Positions 1 through 7,207 of a stretch of DNA of 7,207 nucleotides are shown here, in pieces; the first letter of the stretch is position 1; each line of letters begins with the position of its first letter. Origin of the DNA: Bacteroidales bacterium GP4. Lineage in GTDB: Bacteria > Bacteroidota > Bacteroidia > Bacteroidales > Muribaculaceae. The translations under genes were made by a program, and so were the position numbers. The stretch spans positions 221 through 7,427 of the forward strand of contig DAAL01000226.1 of the NCBI GenBank assembly GCA_001701065.1, read 5' to 3'. Below the pieces are notes generated by a model that was not told the DNA's origin, did no database searches, and saw only the letters and a program-made list of their open reading frames with translations.

Positions 1-4115
<4,115 letters not shown>

Positions 4116-4131
4116 AAACCTTTTAAATAAT

Positions 4132-4168
4132 AAAATAGCTGTGAATCTTATGGATTCACAGCTATTTT
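4132..4168. terminator. Bidirectional intrinsic terminator between convergent genes
   Basis: A perfect 16-bp inverted repeat (4132-4147 with 4153-4168) has a 5-base loop TTATG. The arm ends AAAA/TTTT give a U-rich tail in both directions. It lies 16 bases after the GH2 stop and 33 bases beyond the stop of the convergent small gene, so it can terminate both. Confidence 0.9.
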
Positions 4169-4201
4169 CATTTATATAGAGAATATAAGTATTAAAATTA
4201 A

Positions 4202-4354
4202 TTAGTTGACCATCATTTTTATAACGGTTTCGTAAGATTTACGAATCTGATTGCGTTTTTCCTCCGATACTTTAGGAGGATTCTGCATTCTTTCTTCAAA
4301 TCGTCTTGCATCCGAACCGTATAGTATCGGAGTTTCTTTTATTGGTCTTGCCAT
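4202..4354 (-). CDS. Small conserved-looking basic protein, 50 residues, function unknown
   Basis: Reading the minus strand from ATG at 4354 gives 50 codons and a TAA. The protein starts MARPIKETPILYGSDARRF, continues with a NPPKVSEEKR turn (25-34) and ends in an amphipathic stretch to MMVN. Seen: an ordered N-terminal Pro motif, DARRFEERM as a likely helix, then a second helix beginning near the VSEEK cap. From memory, Bacteroidales genomes carry a family of short proteins with a very similar pattern (PIKETP, G-DA-RF, a proline turn, S-EE, then I-R--Y). I recall some sitting directly before a toxin-like or GNAT-acetyltransferase gene, as an antitoxin would. No partner gene is present here, so this copy is orphan or acts alone; that link is recollection, not shown by the sequence. 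Support for a real gene: the family-like motif, a consensus -7 element 27 bases upstream, and a shared terminator downstream. There is no Shine-Dalgarno sequence, which is normal for Bacteroidota. Confidence 0.8.
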   Translation of the reverse strand: MARPIKETPILYGSDARRFEERMQNPPKVSEEKRNQIRKSYETVIKMMVN

Positions 4355-4381
4355 AATCAGAGAGATTAATTAATTTGTTTA

Positions 4382-4389
4382 CAAAGGTA
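4382..4389 (-). promoter_or_regulatory. Bacteroidota -7 promoter element for the 50-residue gene
   Basis: On the minus strand this reads TACCTTTG, an exact match to TAnnTTTG. It lies 27 bases before the ATG at 4354, giving a leader of about 20 bases. No clear -33 TTTG is seen at the expected distance, so strength is uncertain. Confidence 0.6.
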
Positions 4390-4546
4390 TAACAATTTTC
4401 TTAATAATTACTCTTAAATATTATTATCATTACAAATATTGTCCTATCTATTCTTATATAAGCATTTATTCTAAAAAAATTTTAACTCTGTTGTGAACTT
4501 TTTTTAATTTCATGTTTTATACATTTAGTATTTATTTTGGAATTTT
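4390..4546. other. AT-rich divergent intergenic region
   Basis: This stretch separates the minus-strand small gene from the plus-strand lipoprotein gene and must hold the promoter of the latter. I find only imperfect -7 candidates for the plus strand: TAACTCTG at 4483-4490, TACATTTA at 4520-4527 and TTATTTTG at 4532-4539, each one mismatch from TAnnTTTG and none with a good -33 partner. No ORF, RNA gene or strong hairpin was seen. Confidence 0.5.
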
Positions 4547-5068
4547 ATGAAAAAATTAGTTCTATCAATCGCAGTGGTTGCCGCTATGATGTCAATAGCA
4601 TCATGCAGCGGAACAAAGAAAGCAGAAGACAAAGGTGCCCAATTAAAGGCAAAAATCGAGAATTGCACCAATCCTGACAGTCTTAAAATCTACGTTAAGC
4701 AGGCTCAGGACTATGCCAACAAGCTAATCGACGAAGGTAAAACTTCCGAAGCTGAAGCTTATCTTGACGAAGTGGCTCCCGCTATCAAGGCTAAAGATCC
4801 TTCAGCTGAAAACTGGTTCAGTAAAGCAGCTGCCGATGTTGATTCAGTAGCTTCCGACGTTGCCGACGCTACCAAAGCTGCCGCTGACTCTGTTGCCGGA
4901 AAAGTTGCCGATGCCAAGGACGCTGTAAGCGATGCTGCTGCCAATGCTAAGGATGCTGCCGCTAATGCCGCTGACAAAACCAAGTCAGCCGTTTCCGATG
5001 CTGCAAGCAAAGCCAAAGATGCCGCTTCAAACGCTGCCGACAAAGTTAAAGACGCTTTGAAAAAATAA
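4547..5068 (+). CDS. Ala-rich LEA/apolipoprotein-like lipoprotein with a 22-residue tandem repeat
   Basis: 173 residues. The N-terminus is a lipoprotein signal: MKK, a hydrophobic core, then lipobox IASC with the lipidated Cys at 20, so the mature protein should be membrane-anchored. Residues 30-85 form a short helical domain with a CTNPDSLKIYVKQAQDYANKL pattern. From about residue 90 to the end the protein is almost entirely Ala, Asp, Lys, Ser and Val in an amphipathic helical pattern. Residues 125-146 and 147-168 are a 22-residue tandem repeat (DAVSDAAANAKDAA then SAVSDAASKAKDAA, each closing with NAADK-K). This resembles group 3 LEA proteins and other 11-mer amphipathic repeats, which bind membranes or protect proteins under desiccation or envelope stress; that function is inference from composition. 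The gene stands alone, with its own terminator after it and a divergent neighbour before it. I do not recognise a named family; a periplasmic coiled-coil spacer between membrane and cell wall is an alternative. Confidence 0.88.
   Translation: MKKLVLSIAVVAAMMSIASCSGTKKAEDKGAQLKAKIENCTNPDSLKIYVKQAQDYANKLIDEGKTSEAEAYLDEVAPAIKAKDPSAENWFSKAAADVDSVASDVADATKAAADSVAGKVADAKDAVSDAAANAKDAAANAADKTKSAVSDAASKAKDAASNAADKVKDALKK
4919..5050 (+). repeat. Coding tandem repeat, two 66-bp units encoding 22 residues each
   Basis: Units 4919-4984 and 4985-5050 encode closely similar 22-residue segments of the Ala-rich lipoprotein. The DNA has diverged at many codons while the residue pattern is kept, which suggests an old duplication held by selection on the helix rather than recent slippage. 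Confidence 0.75.
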
Positions 5069-5096
5069 TACTGACAATATCCTATTTGACCTGATA

Positions 5097-5131
5097 AAGG
5101 AGAGTCAAGCTGAAAAAGCTTAACTCTCCTT
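5097..5131 (+). terminator. Intrinsic terminator after the Ala-rich lipoprotein gene
   Basis: A 15-position stem (5097-5111 with 5117-5131) has one C-A mismatch at 5106/5122, a GAAAA loop and a T-rich tail from 5131 to 5140. It begins 28 bases after the stop codon. The upstream A-run could make it work on the other strand too. Confidence 0.88.
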
Positions 5132-5155
5132 ATTTTTTATATCACTTTTTATATC

Positions 5156-5163
5156 TATATTTG
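5156..5163 (+). promoter_or_regulatory. Bacteroidota -7 promoter element before the zinc-ribbon membrane protein gene
   Basis: TATATTTG is an exact TAnnTTTG match 49 bases before the ATG at 5213, just past the preceding terminator. The -33 position is only T-rich (5133-5138), so the match is partial. Confidence 0.5.
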
Positions 5164-5212
5164 CTGCAACAATAAACCCTGCCACTTGGACCCCAGAAAA
5201 GTAATATAAGTT

Positions 5213-5536
5213 ATGGAACAGAAAGCACGAGAATGTCCTCATTGTCATCGTAAGATTTCAATAAAGAATTGTTCTACCTATCTTCTGCGAGGAACAGCAA
5301 CAACCATACACTGTGATCATTGCAATACAGAGTTGGCATTGATTAAAGAACCTATACCATTCAAATGGTGTCCCCTCATAGGCTTTCTAAGTACATTTAT
5401 ACCCGCCGAATATTTCTTGTTCATCAAAAATTTAAGCTTTGCCAAATCCATGTCATATGCCGCTATGATAGGTGTAGTTGCAATTATTATAATAGGGGTA
5501 CTTACTTTCCGAAGAAGTTATTTCAAAATAGTCTAA
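5213..5536 (+). CDS. Small zinc-ribbon protein with two membrane helices, function unknown
   Basis: 107 residues. The N-terminus carries two CxxC knuckles, CPHC at 8-11 and CDHC at 34-37, separated by 22 residues, which should form a zinc ribbon. A conserved-looking ELALIKEPIPFKWC linker leads to two hydrophobic segments, about 52-71 and 79-100, followed by a basic end (RRSYFK). This layout matches the general type of small CxxC-about-20-CxxC membrane proteins found in Firmicutes and Bacteroidota; their role is not known to me. The ribbon probably faces the cytoplasm because the positive residues flank that side. The ATG at 5213 follows an AT-rich leader without a Shine-Dalgarno. The gene is single, bounded by a terminator upstream and a weak hairpin and the origin-like region downstream. 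Partners in the neighbourhood give no hint of function. Confidence 0.85.
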   Translation: MEQKARECPHCHRKISIKNCSTYLLRGTATTIHCDHCNTELALIKEPIPFKWCPLIGFLSTFIPAEYFLFIKNLSFAKSMSYAAMIGVVAIIIIGVLTFRRSYFKIV

Positions 5537-5538
5537 TC

Positions 5539-5559
5539 CGGCACTCCACTTGCCGTTTT
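5539..5559 (+). terminator. Possible weak terminator after the zinc-ribbon gene
   Basis: CGGCA and TGCCG form a 5-bp G/C-rich stem around a 7-base loop, followed by TTTT. It begins 3 bases after the stop codon. The stem is short, so efficiency is doubtful. Confidence 0.4.
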
Positions 5560-5751
5560 CTCGTTGTCAACAATCGATGTTAATATTGTTGATAATAACT
5601 ATTGATAATAAACTGATAGATTTTTATAAATAAATTTTGATTATTCCGCAAGCATTATAAGCCTGTAAGACTTCGCTTTTTCCTAATAAGTTAGCACAAA
5701 GTTTTAAAGTAAATATAGTCAGTTTTTACTATGGTTTTTAACACTAAAACA

Positions 5752-5799
5752 CTATCAACACACTGTTAAAATCACTTATCAACACCTTGTTAATAAAAC
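5752..5799. repeat. Two tandem 24-bp dyads inside the origin-like region
   Basis: Units 5752-5775 and 5776-5799 match at 18 of 24 positions. Each starts with a TATCAACA half-site followed after 3 bases by a TGTTAA half-site in the opposite orientation, giving paired inverted boxes repeated in register. Confidence 0.65.
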
Positions 5800-5858
5800 A
5801 TCTAAGTCATTATTAATTAACGCATAACACTGTTGATAAACTATCAGTAACGTTGACC

Positions 5859-5915
5859 TCAATAATGATAACATTTTATGCAATACTTTTCTCAAAAAGT
5901 TATCATTACTATTGA
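5859..5915. repeat. Interrupted inverted repeat in the origin-like region
   Basis: TCAAT plus AATGATAAC (5859-5872) recurs as the complement GTTATCATT, ACT, ATTGA (5899-5915), the right arm having a 3-base insertion. The arms are separated by 26 bases (5873-5898). It is too widely spaced to be a terminator and looks more like a protein-binding dyad. Confidence 0.55.
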
Positions 5916-5930
5916 CATCCTTTATTATTC

Positions 5931-5980
5931 TTATTTAAAAATGATTTTTTTGAAAAAAACTTTTTAAAATTAAAAGAAAA
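5931..5980. other. Extremely AT-rich segment, possible DNA unwinding element
   Basis: By direct count only 4 of 50 bases are G or C, with runs of A and T on alternating strands. It directly precedes the last TTATCAACA-like box (5983-5991), the usual relation between an unwinding element and DnaA boxes. It could instead be an UP-like promoter region for the channel gene. Confidence 0.45.
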
Positions 5981-6076
5981 GGAGTTGATAACATCAGTGC
6001 TGTTCTCCTGTAAGAATAATCAACTTTAATAACTGCACAGATGTTTTTAATTCTGTATTTAAACAATAAAAAGATT

Positions 6077-7030
6077 ATGACATTATCCGATCGAGTGCGG
6101 CATTTCTTTCATGTCGTGTCCAACATCCGCCCCGTGGTGTGGATAGGGCTTTATGTGGCGTTGACACCTGTGTTTGCTTTAATATATATGTGGTTGCCCG
6201 ACGGACAATTCCGCATCCCTGCCGGAGGAAGCACCGACTTCGGTTCATGGTTATATTATAGTATAGTCACTATCTCCACTCTCGGGTTCGGCGACTACAC
6301 CCCTTCCCACGGATGGGCGCAGCTTGTCACCGCCATCGAAGTGCTGTGCGGATTGATTATTCTGGGGTTGTTCCTGAATGCCGTTGGCTCCATGAAATCG
6401 GAGATAGATGTTGCCTCGGAAATCGAGAAGCAGCGTCACCGGCATTTCAACATCGAGAAGGAGAAACTGTTGAAAAGTATTCCATCCATTATAAACAGCC
6501 TTAACACATTCCTCGCTTACTGTTATGCCATCACTACTCCTGTGGATAAACGCACCGATGAGGATGCCAGGTATAACCCTGACTTTTCTTTCAATGACAT
6601 GGCCGACCTGTTCAAGCCGTCGGGGCTTCCTATCGACCACACAAGTCTTCCCGTTGTGGTGCGTTTGTTAAAGTCAGCTTCACAGACGAGTCTTGCCCTT
6701 GACTCGCTTCAGACAAGGGTGGACATTTCATTGTGGCATGAAGTGGTGGATGATTGTTTCTCGTTTGTGGCAAACTATCAGATGTTCTCTTCCATCGATT
6801 CACTTTCGGGAAAACCCACCGCTTTGTTCATGGAAAGCGGCGACATAACCGAGCAGGATGCCGAAAACCGCATATCTAAAATGATTTCGGAATGGAAAGG
6901 CCCGCTTGAGTTCAAGAATATGGTGGAAATGCAGCCTGTGGGCGAACTTTATTTTCTCATTAAGGACAATGCCGCTATAGCCCTTAAACTCGAAGCCGCT
7001 TTCACAAAAATAGCAAATGACATGAATTAA
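6077..7030 (+). CDS. Two-helix potassium-channel-like membrane protein with a long cytosolic C-terminus
   Basis: 317 residues from the ATG at 6077. Helix 1 is about 19-40, the pore loop about 56-75 with filter TLGFGD (68-73), and helix 2 about 81-104: the Ion_trans_2 (PF07885) layout of KcsA-type channels, whose filter is TVGYG. The GFG variant is seen in other K+-conducting channels, so K+ selectivity is likely but not proved. A charged helical segment follows (KSEIDVASEIEKQRHRH, about 107-123), probably a coiled coil extending the pore helix, then about 190 residues of cytosolic domain that I do not recognise. I see no GxGxxG Rossmann signature, so it is not an obvious RCK/TrkA-N domain. 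An upstream in-frame ATG at 6041 would add 12 residues (MFLILYLNNKK). I prefer 6077 because the extension is encoded by AT-rich leader-like DNA and MTLSDRVRHFF is a natural start. No consensus promoter was found; it may lie in the origin-like region. Confidence 0.88.
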   Translation: MTLSDRVRHFFHVVSNIRPVVWIGLYVALTPVFALIYMWLPDGQFRIPAGGSTDFGSWLYYSIVTISTLGFGDYTPSHGWAQLVTAIEVLCGLIILGLFLNAVGSMKSEIDVASEIEKQRHRHFNIEKEKLLKSIPSIINSLNTFLAYCYAITTPVDKRTDEDARYNPDFSFNDMADLFKPSGLPIDHTSLPVVVRLLKSASQTSLALDSLQTRVDISLWHEVVDDCFSFVANYQMFSSIDSLSGKPTALFMESGDITEQDAENRISKMISEWKGPLEFKNMVEMQPVGELYFLIKDNAAIALKLEAAFTKIANDMN

Positions 7031-7037
7031 TTCCATG

Positions 7038-7069
7038 TTTGGGTAAACCTTAAAGAATCATTATCTTTG
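7038..7069 (+). promoter_or_regulatory. Consensus Bacteroidota sigma-ABfr promoter
   Basis: TTTG at 7038-7041 (-33) and TATCTTTG at 7062-7069 (-7, exact TAnnTTTG) are separated by 20 bases, the usual spacing. It lies 8 bases after the channel stop and 19 bases before the next ATG, so it drives the downstream lipoprotein gene with a very short leader. Confidence 0.85.
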
Positions 7070-7088
7070 TGGAAAGATTCGTGCCTAT

Positions 7089-7207
7089 ATGAATGGTTTA
7101 AAACGTCAATTCATTTATATTCTATTGTTGCTGCTCCTTGCGGCGGTATCTTGCAGCCGGCACTCTCAGGTGTCGGACACCCTCGCCCATGCCGAAGCCG
7201 TGATGGA
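7089..7207 (+). CDS. N-terminus of a lipoprotein, cut by the window edge
   Basis: ATG at 7089 opens 39 complete codons that run off the right edge. Seen: MNGLKRQF, a Leu-rich core, then a lipobox ending AAVSC with Cys at 26, so the product is exported and lipid-anchored. The mature start (SRHSQVSDTLAHAEAVM) recalls the beginnings of Bacteroidota TPR-type regulatory or sensor proteins, where a D-L--AE-LM helix precedes a PDSAL motif. That is a guess from 13 residues past the signal. The consensus promoter directly upstream makes it a separate transcription unit from the channel gene. Confidence 0.75.
   Translation, partial: MNGLKRQFIYILLLLLLAAVSCSRHSQVSDTLAHAEAVM

Larger units (their letters stand above)
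5564..5991. other. Candidate replication origin: cluster of DnaA-box-like TTATCAACA sites
   Basis: This non-coding AT-rich stretch carries TTATCAACA or its complement TGTTGATAA exactly at 5587-5595 (-), 5776-5784 (+) and 5831-5839 (-). One-mismatch copies are at 5564-5572 (+), 5600-5608 (-), 5752-5760 (+), 5788-5796 (-) and 5983-5991 (-). The motif differs from the classical DnaA box TTATCCACA at one base. Many copies in both orientations plus a neighbouring very AT-rich segment (5931-5980) is the standard layout of a bacterial oriC. In Bacteroidota oriC is often not beside dnaA, so lack of dnaA here is not against it. Alternatives are a plasmid-type iteron origin or operators for an unknown regulator of the flanking genes. 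No ORF over about 20 codons was found in it. Confidence 0.6.

Noticed and set aside
4759..5043. Minus-strand open frame of 94 codons rich in Ala, Ser and Leu
   Set aside because: It is the complement of the GCT/GCC-rich Ala repeats; stops are absent only because of that biased composition.
5981..6008. GGAG...CTCC hairpin upstream of the channel gene
   Set aside because: Only 4 bp pair at the ends and the interior does not fold, so it is not credible as a terminator or riboswitch.
6041..6076. Upstream ATG extending the channel protein by 12 residues
   Set aside because: The extension is AT-rich leader-like sequence, and the ATG at 6077 gives a typical cytosolic N-terminus before helix 1. It is not fully excluded.
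5537..6076. Possible CRISPR array or small ORFs in the repeat-rich intergenic region
   Set aside because: Repeats are only about 9 bp in mixed orientation without regular spacers, and the short ATG frames checked end within about 20 codons.
6251..6640. Minus-strand open frame of 129 codons within the channel gene
   Set aside because: It lies opposite the pore and tail coding sequence, and no recognisable motif or promoter supports it.
7037..7048. GTTT/AAAC mini-hairpin after the channel gene as a terminator
   Set aside because: The stem is 4 bp and A/T-rich, no T-tract follows, and it overlaps the -33 element of the next promoter.

Overview
The window looks like chromosomal DNA from a gut Bacteroidales bacterium, plausibly Muribaculaceae or a near relative. 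The evidence is a glycan-degradation gene pair with a secreted Bacteroidota-type GH2 enzyme, several matches to the Bacteroidota -7 promoter element TAnnTTTG, no Shine-Dalgarno leaders, and lipoprotein signals ending in SC. The family-level placement is inference.

Left part (1-4168): the 3' portion of a BNR_4-type beta-propeller enzyme gene overlaps by 4 bases (ATGA) a complete secreted LacZ-like GH2 beta-galactosidase gene. The pair looks like the end of a polysaccharide-utilisation operon: the propeller enzyme would remove a sugar or uronate cap and the galactosidase would trim exposed beta-galactosides. A strong 16-bp hairpin terminator closes the operon.

Middle part (4169-5536): a convergent 50-codon gene on the minus strand (4202-4354) encodes a conserved-looking small basic protein and has its own promoter. 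A divergent gene encodes an Ala-rich, repeat-bearing lipoprotein with its own terminator. A small zinc-ribbon plus two-helix membrane protein gene follows, again with its own promoter.

Non-coding part (5537-6076): about 540 bases of AT-rich DNA hold eight exact or one-mismatch copies of TTATCAACA in both orientations. Two of these start dyads repeated in tandem 24 bp apart. A stretch with 4 G/C in 50 bases lies next to the last copy. TTATCAACA is one base away from the classical DnaA box TTATCCACA, so this is a good candidate replication origin (oriC) and the most interesting element here. A cluster of operators is the main alternative.

Right part (6077-7207): a two-helix potassium-channel-like protein with a long unrecognised cytosolic domain, then a textbook Bacteroidota promoter and the first 39 codons of another lipoprotein cut by the window edge.

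I see no tRNA, rRNA, CRISPR array, insertion sequence or recognisable defence system.
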